From Rhodospirillales bacterium (lineage in GTDB: Bacteria > Pseudomonadota > Alphaproteobacteria > Dongiales > Dongiaceae), in NCBI GenBank assembly GCA_009885795.1, contig VFKA01000048.1, positions 1 to 43,806 on the forward strand: DNA of 43,806 nucleotides, written 5' to 3'. Below the pieces are notes generated by a model. That model was given only the letters and a program-made list of their open reading frames with translations, was not told where the DNA came from and made no database searches. A program made the translations under genes and the position numbers. Below are positions 34,665 through 43,806 of this stretch, one piece after another (the first letter of the stretch is position 1; each line of letters starts with the position of its first letter).

Positions 34665-35921
34665 TCAGCGCAGTCTCGCGGCGACGGCTTGCACCGACGC
34701 CAGGCGGCCGATCGGCCCGATCGCCGCCAAGGTGGGCGTGCCCGCGGCGATGCGGCTGGCGACGCGCCGCACGGCCGCGCCATCGACGGCCTCGACGCGC
34801 GCCACGATCTCCTCGACCGTCAGCGGCCGGCCGAAGATGAGAAGCTGCTGGGCCAGCTGCTCGCAGCGCCCGCTGGTGCTCTCGCGCGCCATCAAGAGTC
34901 CCGCCTTCAACTGGGCGCGGGCGCGGGCCACCTCGCCGTCTTCGAGATTACGCGGCAGCGCCGCAAGCTCGTCGCATACAAGGTCCAACAGGGTCTCGGC
35001 CTCCGTCTCGCCGGTGCCGGCGTAGATACCGAACAGCCCGCCGTCGCGGAAGGGAGCGGCGAAGCTGTAGATGCTGTAGACGAGGCCGCGCTTTTCGCGA
35101 ATCTCCTGGAACAGGCGCGAGGACATGCCGCCGCCGAAAAGGGTCGATAACACCATGCTGGAATAATAATCCGGATCGTCGAAGCCCACACCGGGAAATC
35201 CCAGCACCACATGCACCTGTTCGAGGTCGCGCTCGTCGCGAAACTCGCCGCCGACGTAGCGGGCGGGGTCGGTGCCATTCGCGCTCTTGCCCGGCAGGGC
35301 GTCGAACTTGGCCTCGGCCAGCCTCAGGATGGCGTCGTGATCGACCCTTCCAGCCGCCGCGAGGACGAGCCGGTCGGCGCTGTAATGGCGCCGCATGTAG
35401 TCGCCGATGACGGCGCGCGGAAGGTCGCGAATGATCTCGGCCCGGCCGAGCACCGGGCGTCCCATCGCCTGGTCGGGAAAGGCGGTTTCCTGGAACCTGT
35501 CGAAGATGATGTCGTCGGGGGTGTCCTCGGCCTGGCCGATCTCCTGGAGCACGACGGCGCGTTCGCGCGCCAATTCCTCGTCCAGGAATGTCGAATGCTG
35601 CAGGATGTCGGCAATGATATCGACGGCGAGCGGCACGTCGCCGGCCAGCACGCGGGCGTAGTAGGCGGTATGCTCGCGCCCGGTATGGGCGTTCAAGTGG
35701 CCGCCCACGGCCTCGATCTCGACCGCGATGTCGCGGGCATTGCGCCGCGCCGTGCCCTTGAAGGCCATATGCTCCAACAGATGGGCGACGCCATTGACCG
35801 CGGCCGGTTCGTTACGGGTACCGGCATCGACCCAGACACCGATCGCCGCCGTCTCCAAATCGGCGATGGCGTCGGTCGCGACCCGAAGGCCATTGGGCAG
35901 CGTCGTCACTTGCACGCTCAT
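34665..35921 (-). CDS. M16 family zinc peptidase (mitochondrial-processing-peptidase-like)
   Basis: A 418-residue inverzincin. The inverted zinc motif HxxEH is His47-Glu50-His51 in GVAHLLEHMAFKGTARR. The distal Glu region is VVLQEIGQAEDTPDD, and the substrate-binding GGGMSSRLFQEIREKRGLVY is near residue 270. It is the bacterial relative of the beta subunit of mitochondrial processing peptidase (PqqL/YmxG group). Its ATG overlaps the thrC stop by four bases. The natural substrate in bacteria is not known. Confidence 0.94.
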   Translation of the reverse strand: MSVQVTTLPNGLRVATDAIADLETAAIGVWVDAGTRNEPAAVNGVAHLLEHMAFKGTARRNARDIAVEIEAVGGHLNAHTGREHTAYYARVLAGDVPLAVDIIADILQHSTFLDEELARERAVVLQEIGQAEDTPDDIIFDRFQETAFPDQAMGRPVLGRAEIIRDLPRAVIGDYMRRHYSADRLVLAAAGRVDHDAILRLAEAKFDALPGKSANGTDPARYVGGEFRDERDLEQVHVVLGFPGVGFDDPDYYSSMVLSTLFGGGMSSRLFQEIREKRGLVYSIYSFAAPFRDGGLFGIYAGTGETEAETLLDLVCDELAALPRNLEDGEVARARAQLKAGLLMARESTSGRCEQLAQQLLIFGRPLTVEEIVARVEAVDGAAVRRVASRIAAGTPTLAAIGPIGRLASVQAVAARLR

Positions 35922-37324
35922 GCGGCACTCCGTTGGCTGTGGCGGTCGCGAATGAAGGATTTTATTCTGGCGATATCGTTCGCCAGCACCTCGACCCGCT
36001 CCGGCTTCTCGAAGATGCCGGCGAGGTGCTCCGGCAGCGCCGGGCGCAGGCCGGTCGCGCGCCAGGTCGCCTCGGGGAACTTCGCCGGATGCGCGGTCGC
36101 CAATGCTACCACAGGCACGTCCTTCGGGCCGTCCCAGCCTTGCGCCGCGGCGATGGCGATGGCGGTGTGGGGATCGACGAGTTCGCCGGTCGATTTGTAT
36201 ATGGCGGCGATGGCGGCCAGCGTGCCCGGATCGTCGAGGCGGAAGCCCGAGAAGATCGCCGTGGCCCGGCGCCAGCGCGCCTCGCCCACCCGGAGTCGGC
36301 CGCCGCGCCGGAATTCCGTCATCGCCGCGGCCAGGGCCGGCCCGTCGCGGTCGTAGAGATCGAACAGCGCGCGCTCGAAATTGCTCGACACCTGGATGTC
36401 CATGGAGGGCGACAGCGACGCCTCGACCGGGGCCGTGGCCAACTCGCCAGAGGCCAGGAAGCGGGCAAGGATATCGTTGCGGTTCGAGCCGACGATGAGA
36501 CGCTCGACCGGCAGACCCATCGCGCGGGCCGCATAGCCCGCATAGACGTTGCCGAAATTTCCGGTCGGCACGGCGAAGGCGACGGGACGATGCGGGGCGC
36601 CGAGCGCCAGTCCGGCGGCGACGTAGTAGACGATCTGGGCGGCGATGCGCGCCCAGTTGATCGAGTTGACGGCGCCAAGCCGCAGCTCCTCGCGGAAGGC
36701 GCGGTCGGCGAACAGCGCCTTCACCAGGTCCTGGCAATCGTCGAAGGTGCCCTCGACGGCGACGTTGTGGATGTTGGGGGCATCGACCGTGGTCATCTGC
36801 CGGCGCTGCACCTCGGACACGCGACCCAAGGGATGCAGGATGAAGACCTCGATGGCGGCGCGATCGCGGCAGGCCTCGATGGCGGCGGAGCCGGTGTCAC
36901 CCGAGGTCGCGCCGACGATGGTGATGCGCTCGCGCCGGCGTTTCAGCACGTGGTCGAGAAGACGGCCCAGCACCTGCAAGGCCAAATCCTTGAAGGCGAG
37001 CGTGGGACCGTGAAAGAGCTCCATCAGCCAGAGCCGCGGCCCGATCTGCTTCAATGGCACGATGTGGCGGCGGTCGAACCCGGCATAAGCGTCGGCGAGG
37101 AGCGCCTGGAGCGCCGCCTTGTCGATGCAATCGCCGAGGAACGGAGACATGATCGCGGCGGCCTGTTCCGCGTAGGGGCGACCGGCGAGATCGCCCAAAT
37201 CCTTCGCGCTCGGATTCGGCCAGGTTTCAGGCACATAGAGCCCGCCATCCGCCGCCATGCCGGCCAGCAGAACGTCCTCGAAACCTAGCGCCGGGGCGCC
37301 GCCGCGGGTGCTGATGTATCGCAA
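35918..37324 (-). CDS. thrC: Threonine synthase
   Basis: Converts phosphohomoserine to threonine with PLP. It has 468 residues, the long type. The Schiff-base Lys is Lys112 in FHGPTLAFKDLALQVLG; the phosphate-binding loop is GATSGDTGSAAIEA; ILHPLGRVSEVQRRQMTT and PTGNFGNVYAGYAARAMG are conserved. It begins MRYISTRGGAPALGFEDVLL. The stop overlaps the M16 peptidase ATG (ATGA). With thrB at 29091 it supplies the last two steps of threonine synthesis. Confidence 0.97.
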   Translation of the reverse strand: MRYISTRGGAPALGFEDVLLAGMAADGGLYVPETWPNPSAKDLGDLAGRPYAEQAAAIMSPFLGDCIDKAALQALLADAYAGFDRRHIVPLKQIGPRLWLMELFHGPTLAFKDLALQVLGRLLDHVLKRRRERITIVGATSGDTGSAAIEACRDRAAIEVFILHPLGRVSEVQRRQMTTVDAPNIHNVAVEGTFDDCQDLVKALFADRAFREELRLGAVNSINWARIAAQIVYYVAAGLALGAPHRPVAFAVPTGNFGNVYAGYAARAMGLPVERLIVGSNRNDILARFLASGELATAPVEASLSPSMDIQVSSNFERALFDLYDRDGPALAAAMTEFRRGGRLRVGEARWRRATAIFSGFRLDDPGTLAAIAAIYKSTGELVDPHTAIAIAAAQGWDGPKDVPVVALATAHPAKFPEATWRATGLRPALPEHLAGIFEKPERVEVLANDIARIKSFIRDRHSQRSAA

Positions 37325-37412
37325 TGGGGGATATACCGGTTGGGTCCGGAAAGGAAGCTTACACTATCGGCCAAGTGTCGCGGTGACAAGGCAAAGACAG
37401 AGAAACGGCGGC

Positions 37413-37796
37413 TCAGGCCCAGATCACCTTCACGTCGTAGCGCTCGAAGTGGCGATCGGCGCTGACCAGCGTCAGGCCCTCGGTCTGGGCCTGGGCGATC
37501 AGCATGCGATCGAACGGATCACGGTGATGAAGCGGCAACCCCGCGACGCGTTCGATGTGGGGAAACGCAATCGGCAGCGTCTTGAAGCCGCTTTCGGCGA
37601 TGCCGTCCTCGAAACGAAGGGCCAGTCGAAGCCGGCCCTGGCTCGCCTTGATCGCCACTTCCCAGGCCGAAGCGAGGCTGACATAGACCGTCTCGGCGCC
37701 GTCGATCGCCTCGCGGGATTTCGCGGGAAGCCGAGGTTTACCCTCCCACCACCAGAGGAAGGCATGCGTATCAAGCAGGAGGTTCAATCGGTCCAT
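37413..37796 (-). CDS. PIN-domain toxin (VapC-like)
   Basis: A 127-residue putative ribonuclease toxin. The acidic residues of the PIN active site are visible: Asp9 in LLLDTHAFLWWWEG, Glu in ASAWEVAIKASQGRL, and Asp in HHRDPFDRMLIAQA, with a further Asp near the end (VSADRHFERYDV). This YhcW-like subgroup (THAFLWW, HHRDPFDR) typically pairs with Phd/YefM antitoxins, as here. The ATG 37796 lies inside the 3' end of the antitoxin gene (26-base overlap). A single operon is likely. Confidence 0.92.
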   Translation of the reverse strand: MDRLNLLLDTHAFLWWWEGKPRLPAKSREAIDGAETVYVSLASAWEVAIKASQGRLRLALRFEDGIAESGFKTLPIAFPHIERVAGLPLHHRDPFDRMLIAQAQTEGLTLVSADRHFERYDVKVIWA

Positions 37797-38028
37797 AAAA
37801 CAAGTCGAGCAAATCGTCGGGGAGCGGGTCGTCGAAGTCGTCCGAGATCCAAATCTTTCCCTTCCCGAGACCGGGTACGCGCTTGCCCTTGGTCTTCTCG
37901 ACCGGAACCAAGCGCGCCATGGGCACGCCGTTCTTGGTGATGATGAACTCCTCGCCCGCCGCGGCCCGATCCACCAATTTGGAAAGATGGGTCTTCGCAT
38001 CGTAGAGGCTGCGAATTACGTCGCCCAT
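37771..38028 (-). CDS. Phd/YefM-family antitoxin
   Basis: An 85-residue antitoxin. ATG 38028 follows AGGAG at 7 bases. The N-terminal DNA-binding domain is DAKTHLSKLVDRAAAGEEFI and ITKNGVPMARLVPVEK, the Phd/YefM signature. The acidic and hydrophobic tail (WISDDFDDPLPDDLLDLFYG) is the toxin-binding part. It probably binds the palindromes at 38041-38054 and 38078-38091 and represses the operon, with the toxin as co-repressor. Confidence 0.93.
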   Translation of the reverse strand: MGDVIRSLYDAKTHLSKLVDRAAAGEEFIITKNGVPMARLVPVEKTKGKRVPGLGKGKIWISDDFDDPLPDDLLDLFYGPIEPPA

Positions 38029-38040
38029 GGGGAATCTCCT

Positions 38041-38091
38041 GGTCAACCTTGACCAATATAGGCGCAAAATCAAAGTTGGTCAAGCTTGACC
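38041..38091 (-). promoter_or_regulatory. Promoter with two palindromic operators for the PIN/Phd pair
   Basis: On the minus strand TTGACC (38078-38083) and TATATT (38055-38060) are exactly 17 bases apart. A perfect 14-bp palindrome, GGTCAAGCTTGACC (38078-38091), covers the -35. A near-identical one, GGTCAACCTTGACC (38041-38054), starts right after the -10. Binding of the antitoxin to both would block RNA polymerase. The -35 palindrome also overlaps the stop codon of the upstream M32 gene (38091-38093). Confidence 0.82.
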
Positions 38092-39584
38092 TATGACAAG
38101 TACCGCGCTTCCAAATGCCGCTTGAAGGCCTTGGCATCGAGCGGCCGGCCGGTCGCCTGGCGCACCAGATCGGGGGTGGAGAGCGACGAGCCCAGCCCAT
38201 GGACCTTGCGGCCGAGCCAGTCCATGAGCGGGGCGAAGTCGCCCTTGGCGATGGCCGCCGGGATCTCGGGCATTTCCGCCCGCGCCGCCTCGAAAAGCTG
38301 CGCGGCGGTGACGGCGCCCATCGTATAGGTGGGAAAGTACCCCCACGCTCCGTCATACCAATGGATGTCCTGAAGGCAACCCTCGCGGTCGCTTGCCGGC
38401 ACCAACCCTAGAAGCTCCTTCATGCCGTCGTTCCACGCCCCCGGCAGGTCGGCAGGCGCGAGATCGCCCGCCACCATCGCGGTCTCCAGCCGGTAGCGCA
38501 GGATGACGTGTGCCGGATAGGTGACCTCGTCGGCATCGACGCGGATCGTTCCCGGCCGCACCCGGGTCGACAGGCGGTGGAGATTATCGTCCTCCCAGGC
38601 CGGACCGGCGCCGGCGAAGGCCTCGCGCGCCAACGGGGCGAAAAACCTCGTGAACTCGCGCGAGCGGCAAACCTGCATTTCGACCAGCAAGGACTGGCTC
38701 TCATGCACGCTCATGCCGCGCGCCTGGCCCACGGGCTGCAGGCGCCAATCGGGCGGCAGGCCGCGCTCGTAGAGGGCGTGGCCGGTTTCGTGCAACACGC
38801 CCATGATCGCCGAGGAAAAATCGCTTTCGTCATAGCGCGTCGCGATCCGCACGTCGTCGGGAACCCCGCCGCAGAAGGGATGCAGGGTGACATCGAGCCG
38901 GCCATGGTCGAAGTCGAATCCGACCGCCGCCATCAGCTTGAGTCCGAGCGCGCGCTGGCGCTCCACCGGGAACGGTCCTTCGGGCCGGATCGGCGAGCGG
39001 CGTGCAAGCTGGCGCTCGAGCGCGGCCTCGCGCAGGTCCGGCAGGAACGCGGCCACTTCCGCGAACAATCGATCGATATCGGCTTGGCGGCCTCCCGGCT
39101 CGTACTCGTCCAACAGCGCCTCGTAAGGGCGAATCCCCAAGCGCTCGGCCTTGGCCGCCGCCGCCTCGCGCACGAGCGCCAAGACTTCTTTCAGGGGCGG
39201 GAGTACCATGGCGAAATCGCCCGCGGGCCGCGCCTTGCGCCAGACATGTTCGCAAGCCGTGCATGCCTTCGACAGCGCCTCGACGAAAGCCGGCTCCAAC
39301 GCCGTCGCATGCACCCACTGACGGCGCATCTCGGAGAGGTTGGCGCGCTGCCAAGGGTCGAGAGCCGCCGCGGCGCCCTCGGCTTCGTCGAGAAGATCGC
39401 CCATAACGGGCTCGGTCAGCAGCCCGTGGCAGACGACTTGCAGCGCCGCCAATTGCTCGGCTCTCGCCGCCCCGCCGCCTGGCGGCATCATCGTGGACAT
39501 GTCCCAATGCAGGACGCCCAGCGCCTCGCGCAATGCATAGAGGCGGCGAAAGCGGGATTCGAGAGTCCGGTAGGCGTCGCTCAT
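38091..39584 (-). CDS. M32 family carboxypeptidase (Taq/PfuCP type)
   Basis: Zinc-dependent carboxypeptidase of 497 residues. The HExxH motif is His265-Glu266-His269 (GVLHETGHALYERG); the third ligand region is SVHESQSLLVEM. Other family segments are DMSTMMPPGG near residue 30, DVTLHPFCGG, ATRYDESDFSSAIMGVLHE, RLSTRVRPGTIRVDADEVTY and DIHWYDGAWGYFPTYTMGAV. ATG 39584 overlaps the SURF1 stop by four bases. Its stop codon lies in the operator of the downstream toxin-antitoxin operon. Confidence 0.95.
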   Translation of the reverse strand: MSDAYRTLESRFRRLYALREALGVLHWDMSTMMPPGGGAARAEQLAALQVVCHGLLTEPVMGDLLDEAEGAAAALDPWQRANLSEMRRQWVHATALEPAFVEALSKACTACEHVWRKARPAGDFAMVLPPLKEVLALVREAAAAKAERLGIRPYEALLDEYEPGGRQADIDRLFAEVAAFLPDLREAALERQLARRSPIRPEGPFPVERQRALGLKLMAAVGFDFDHGRLDVTLHPFCGGVPDDVRIATRYDESDFSSAIMGVLHETGHALYERGLPPDWRLQPVGQARGMSVHESQSLLVEMQVCRSREFTRFFAPLAREAFAGAGPAWEDDNLHRLSTRVRPGTIRVDADEVTYPAHVILRYRLETAMVAGDLAPADLPGAWNDGMKELLGLVPASDREGCLQDIHWYDGAWGYFPTYTMGAVTAAQLFEAARAEMPEIPAAIAKGDFAPLMDWLGRKVHGLGSSLSTPDLVRQATGRPLDAKAFKRHLEARYLS

Positions 39585-40303
39585 CGAGGACTCCGCAGAG
39601 TGTAGATCGTGTAAATCGCGCCGAGCGCCAGCGCCAGCGCGTACCAGATGATGGCGTATTGCAGATGGTCGTTGGGAAGGTGGATCCGGGTCTGGCCGCC
39701 GATGGGCAAACCGCCCGGATTCCCGGCCGGTCCGGCTTCCAGGAACATCGGTACGACGGGGGCGCCCATCCCGGTTGCCGCCGCCATGGATGGGAGATCG
39801 GTCCAGAACCAGATATTTTTCATGGGTTCGTTGTCGGGCACGAGCCAATTCTGGCGGCCGGGACGGCGCAAAATGCCCTCGACGGTGACGGTTCCCACGA
39901 TCTGGCCTTCCAGGCGCCGGTTCGCATCCTTTCGTTCGACCGGAACCCAGCCGCGGTTGACCAATAGCGTGCCGCCGCCGCCGAGCGTCATCGGCGTTAC
40001 GATCTGATAACCGGCGTTGCCGTTCATGGTGCGGGCCGCGAGATAGAGCTCGCGGGCGTGCATGAAAACGCCGGTGGCCGTTGCGCGGCGATAATCGAGC
40101 GATGCCACCGCGTCCTCGGCCATCGCCGCGCCTGCGGGCGGCGCCGCCACGGGTTCGGCGGCGACGCGGGCCGTGCGTTCGCCGATCAGTCCTTCCTTCC
40201 AATAAAGGCGCTGCACCTGCCATGTGCCCAACACCAGGAGCGCGATGATTCCGGGCACGGCGATGAGGGTGGGCCAGAACGCGGGGCGGAATTTCATCGA
40301 CAT
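39581..40303 (-). CDS. SURF1 family cytochrome oxidase biogenesis protein
   Basis: A 240-residue inner-membrane protein involved in heme a insertion into cytochrome oxidase. It has an N-terminal helix (PTLIAVPGIIALLVLGTWQVQRLYWK), a periplasmic domain with LLVNRGWVPVERKDA, and a C-terminal helix LQYAIIWYALALALGAIYTI. ATG 40303 is chosen, with MSM as start; a second ATG is two codons on. It follows ctaE by 26 bases and precedes the M32 gene with ATGA overlap. Confidence 0.93.
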   Translation of the reverse strand: MSMKFRPAFWPTLIAVPGIIALLVLGTWQVQRLYWKEGLIGERTARVAAEPVAAPPAGAAMAEDAVASLDYRRATATGVFMHARELYLAARTMNGNAGYQIVTPMTLGGGGTLLVNRGWVPVERKDANRRLEGQIVGTVTVEGILRRPGRQNWLVPDNEPMKNIWFWTDLPSMAAATGMGAPVVPMFLEAGPAGNPGGLPIGGQTRIHLPNDHLQYAIIWYALALALGAIYTIYTLRSPR

Positions 40304-40329
40304 GCGCCGGCTAGCGGGACGGCGAGCGA

Positions 40330-41154
40330 TCAATGGCCGGCCGAAACCTCGCCGGCGCCGGCCACGTAGATGCAGATGAAGAGGAACAGCCACACGACGT
40401 CGACGAAGTGCCAATACCAGGCGGCGGCCTCGAAGCCGAAATGATGGTCCGGCTTGAAATGCCCGGCCCACGCCCGGAACCAACAGACGCCGAGGAATAT
40501 GGTTCCGATGATGACATGAAGGCCGTGGAAGCCGGTCGCCATGAAGAAAGTCGAGCCGTAGATGTTCTCGCGAAAACCGAAGGCGGCGTGCGCGTACTCG
40601 TAGGCCTGCACGGCCGTGAACGCCGCGCCGAGAAGAACGGTGAGGCCGAGGCCCCGCAACATGCCGTCGCGGTCGCCTTCGCGCAAGGCGTGGTGCGCCC
40701 AAGTGACGGTGACACCGGAGGTGAGCAGGATAAGGGTGTTGAGCAACGGAAGCGCGAAGGGATCGAAGGTGGCGACGCCTTCGGGCGGCCACACGCCCCC
40801 GATCGCCTCACTGGGAAAGAGGCTCGCGTTGAAGTAGGCCCAGAACCAGGCCAGGAAGAACATCACCTCGGAAGCTATGAAGAGCACCATGCCATAGCGC
40901 AATCCGAGCTGAACGACCGGCGTGTGGTGGCCTTGCCGGGTGGCCTCGCGCACCACGTCGCGCCACCAGAAGAACATGGTGGCGAGAACGAAGATGAACC
41001 CGATCGGCAATACCCAGGCCGTATAGCCGTGCATGAAGAGAATGGCGCCGACGGCCAAGACGCCGCTCGCCACCGCGCCGACAATGGGCCAAGGGCTCGG
41101 ATCGACCAGATGATAGGGGTGCTTCCGGTGCTGGGCGGCGTGGGCTTCGCTCAT
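40330..41154 (-). CDS. ctaE: Cytochrome c oxidase subunit III
   Basis: A 274-residue, seven-helix subunit of aa3-type oxidase. The start [20 protein letters not shown] is classical, followed by [17 protein letters not shown]. It contains [36 protein letters not shown] and the conserved end [19 protein letters not shown]. It should stabilise the catalytic core and the D-channel proton uptake. It lies 15 bases after ctaG. Confidence 0.96.
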   Translation of the reverse strand: MSEAHAAQHRKHPYHLVDPSPWPIVGAVASGVLAVGAILFMHGYTAWVLPIGFIFVLATMFFWWRDVVREATRQGHHTPVVQLGLRYGMVLFIASEVMFFLAWFWAYFNASLFPSEAIGGVWPPEGVATFDPFALPLLNTLILLTSGVTVTWAHHALREGDRDGMLRGLGLTVLLGAAFTAVQAYEYAHAAFGFRENIYGSTFFMATGFHGLHVIIGTIFLGVCWFRAWAGHFKPDHHFGFEAAAWYWHFVDVVWLFLFICIYVAGAGEVSAGH

Positions 41155-41169
41155 GAGGCGTCGGGTCCT

Positions 41170-41757
41170 CTAGTTCGGGTCGTCTGGTTTTTCGCGGCCG
41201 GAATCGCTTGAAGCCGACTGGCCGGGCGCGCGGAAGAACGTATAGGACAAGGTGATGCTGGCAAGGTCCATGGTTTCCACATCATCGAGCAACGCCGGAT
41301 CGACGAAGAAGCGCACCGGCAGGTCGGCGCTCTCGCCGGGATCGAGGCGCTGCTCGGTGAAACAGAAACACTCGATCTTGGTGAAATAGGCCCCGGCCAC
41401 GTCCGGCGTCACGTTAAAGGTGGCGGTGCCGACGATGGGCCGGGCGCCGTCGTTGTGTACGCGGTAATAGGCGATCGCGGTCAAACCGACGGGCAAGACG
41501 ACCTCGCGCTGGACCGGCACGAAGGACCAAGGCAGATCGCGGGCCACATCGGCGTTGAAGCGTATGGCGATCGGCCGGCCGAGGATTTCGGCCGGCGCCG
41601 CCGTCGCGCGCTGGGTCGTGCCGCCATAGCCGGTGACCGCGCAGAACAGCCGATAGAGCGGCACGGAGGCGAAAGCGAGGCCCGCCATCGCCGCCACCAG
41701 GGCCAGCGAGGCGATGACGACACGACGGTTGCGGGCTTTCACGGTCATCCTTGTCAT
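41170..41757 (-). CDS. ctaG: Cytochrome c oxidase assembly protein CtaG / Cox11
   Basis: Copper chaperone for the CuB centre of subunit I. It is 195 residues. One N-terminal helix (VVIASLALVAAMAGLAFASV) is followed by the conserved Cys in VPLYRLFCAVTGYGGTTQRA, and the copper-binding CFCF motif is in KIECFCFTEQRLDPGE. The ATG at 41757 overlaps the coxF stop; an in-frame ATG three codons later is an alternative. All three copper-related cysteines are present. Confidence 0.95.
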   Translation of the reverse strand: MTRMTVKARNRRVVIASLALVAAMAGLAFASVPLYRLFCAVTGYGGTTQRATAAPAEILGRPIAIRFNADVARDLPWSFVPVQREVVLPVGLTAIAYYRVHNDGARPIVGTATFNVTPDVAGAYFTKIECFCFTEQRLDPGESADLPVRFFVDPALLDDVETMDLASITLSYTFFRAPGQSASSDSGREKPDDPN

Positions 41758-41894
41758 TGCGCCCCCATGCGCACGATCGTCACCACGTAGACGATCGCCG
41801 CGAACGCACTAAGCGCCAGCAGCACCGCCAGGTTGCGCGACCGCAGCCGGCGCCGGCGTGCATCCCGCTCCAACGATTGGGGTTGCTCGTTCAC
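41754..41894 (-). CDS. Small CoxF-like membrane protein
   Basis: A 46-residue protein with GTG start at 41894 (or 41900), lying between ctaB and ctaG. A basic N-terminus ([15 protein letters not shown]) precedes one helix ([20 protein letters not shown]) and ends MGAQ. The position and layout match the tiny CoxF-type genes of alphaproteobacterial oxidase operons, whose function is not settled. It overlaps both neighbours by four bases (GTGA and ATGA). Confidence 0.82.
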   Translation of the reverse strand: MNEQPQSLERDARRRRLRSRNLAVLLALSAFAAIVYVVTIVRMGAQ

Positions 41895-42799
41895 GACCAC
41901 GGCCCGCCGAGCAGCCCCGGCGCCCGATCGACGATCAGAAGCGCGAACAGGAGGAAGAGATAGAGGATCGAGAACGCGAACATCGGCCGAGCGCCCGAAA
42001 TGCCTTCCTCCAAACGCAGCCGCAAGGCAAACCCGATGAAGGCGAGGCCGAGCGCCACCGACGCCGCGCCATAGACCCAGCCGGCAAGACCCAGTACCGC
42101 CGGCAACGCCGCCACGGGCAGCAGCAGCACGGTGTAGATCAGCATTTGCGTCTTGGTGGCGGAGGGCCCCGCGACCACCGGCATCATCGGCACGCCGGCC
42201 TTGGCGTAGTCGCCTTCGCGATAGAGGGCGAGCGCCCAAAAATGCGGCGGCGTCCACATGAAGATCAGGAGAAACAACGCCACGGCGCCAAGCCCGACAT
42301 CGCCGGTCACCGCCGCCCAGCCGATCATCGGCGGAAAGGCGCCGGCGGCGCCGCCGATGACGATGTTCTGCGGCGTGCGGCGCTTCAACCAGACCGTATA
42401 GACGAAGACATAGAAGCCGATGGTGAGCGCCAAGATCCCAGCCGCCAGCCAATTGAGCGCAAGCCCCATCAGCATCGTGGACGCCAACGCCAGCACCACG
42501 CCGAAGGCGAGCGCTTCCTCCGGCGCCACGCGCCCCGTTGGGATGGGGCGGGCCTTGGTCCGCTCCATCACCGCATCGATGTCGCGGTCGTACCACATGT
42601 TGATGGCGCCGGACGCGCCGGCCCCGAGCGCAATGCATAAAATCGCCACCGCGGCCAACACGGCATTCACGTTCCCCGGTGCCACGAGCAGCCCCGCCAG
42701 ACCCGTGAACACCACCAGCGACATGACGCGCGGCTTTAGCAGCGCGACATAATCCGCGACGCTGGAATCGGCTCGGGCAGTGGCGGTGAACTCGGTCAA
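41891..42799 (-). CDS. ctaB: Protoheme IX farnesyltransferase (heme O synthase)
   Basis: Converts heme b to heme o with farnesyl diphosphate. At 302 residues it is an UbiA-type membrane prenyltransferase. The first Asp motif is [20 protein letters not shown]; the second region is [19 protein letters not shown]. The N-terminus [20 protein letters not shown] is typical. It starts at TTG 42799 with GGAGA about 6 bases upstream; a longer open frame upstream would run into ctaD. The stop overlaps the coxF GTG. Confidence 0.94.
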   Translation of the reverse strand: MTEFTATARADSSVADYVALLKPRVMSLVVFTGLAGLLVAPGNVNAVLAAVAILCIALGAGASGAINMWYDRDIDAVMERTKARPIPTGRVAPEEALAFGVVLALASTMLMGLALNWLAAGILALTIGFYVFVYTVWLKRRTPQNIVIGGAAGAFPPMIGWAAVTGDVGLGAVALFLLIFMWTPPHFWALALYREGDYAKAGVPMMPVVAGPSATKTQMLIYTVLLLPVAALPAVLGLAGWVYGAASVALGLAFIGFALRLRLEEGISGARPMFAFSILYLFLLFALLIVDRAPGLLGGPWS

Positions 42800-42819
42800 G
42801 GCAGTCTCCGGCGCGGATG

Positions 42820-43806
<987 letters not shown>

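Noticed and set aside
37325-37412. Possible gene or RNA between thrC and the PIN toxin
   Set aside because: Only 88 bases with no frame, hairpin or motif that stands out.

Overview
The window looks like a high-GC alphaproteobacterial chromosome, probably a Rhodospirillales-like lineage; this is inferred from gene content and codon bias, not from a database search. Pointers are an F0 ATP synthase gene set (atpI-atpB-atpE-atpF'-atpF) without its F1 genes, the ctaD-ctaB-coxF-ctaG-ctaE-SURF1 cytochrome oxidase block, a two-subunit glycine decarboxylase (gcvPA/gcvPB), a phosphotransferase-type ThrB, and Coq7 beside a DsbB. Most of the window is conserved aerobic housekeeping.

Layout. 1-2410 is decayed accessory DNA. 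It holds a CDS tail, an intact carboxymuconolactone-decarboxylase-family gene, a TetR gene and a SnoaL-like gene truncated tail-to-tail into each other, and a LysR remnant missing its middle. It abuts a tRNA-Leu(CAA) gene (2578-2664, minus) whose 3' flank carries phased GCTCCC repeats and a 13-bp inverted repeat, which suggests an old integration site. 2766-8211 is a five-gene dipeptide/oligopeptide ABC importer operon. 8248-9315 is a class II Fic protein with a C-terminal winged helix, preceded by helically phased repeats. 9600-10256 is an RDD-like membrane protein. 10590-10830 carries a promoter plus a boxA-like motif resembling an rRNA operon leader, but no rRNA follows.

10964-13054 (minus) is a molybdopterin oxidoreductase and 13093-13703 (minus) a DUF433/DUF5615 toxin-antitoxin pair. 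13950-19816 (plus) runs DedA/YqaA, dsbB, coq7, a DsbA-like protein and smc: dsbB, coq7 and the DsbA-like gene link disulfide formation to ubiquinone synthesis. 19919-22415 is the F0 operon, closed by a palindromic repeat. 22566-26899 (minus) is gcvT-gcvH-gcvPA-gcvPB under a tandem glycine riboswitch. 27208-27964 (minus) encodes a lipoprotein and a CDGSH iron-sulfur protein. 28004-30516 (plus) is ispH-thrB-rnhA; 30543-33171 (minus) is a peroxiredoxin and a DsbD/ScsB-type reductase; 33321 (plus) is YqgE.

34054-37324 (minus) is a GNAT acetyltransferase, an M16 peptidase and thrC. 37413-38028 (minus) is a PIN-toxin/Phd-antitoxin pair with a clear palindromic operator-promoter. 38091-43806 (minus) is an M32 carboxypeptidase followed upstream by the cytochrome c oxidase assembly block, ending in a ctaD that runs off the window. 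No CRISPR array, intact transposase, integrase or prophage was seen, and I did not find a convincing new multi-gene system. The best leads are the orphan rrn-like leader, the repeat-preceded Fic gene, the tRNA-adjacent gene graveyard and the textbook operator of the PIN/Phd pair.
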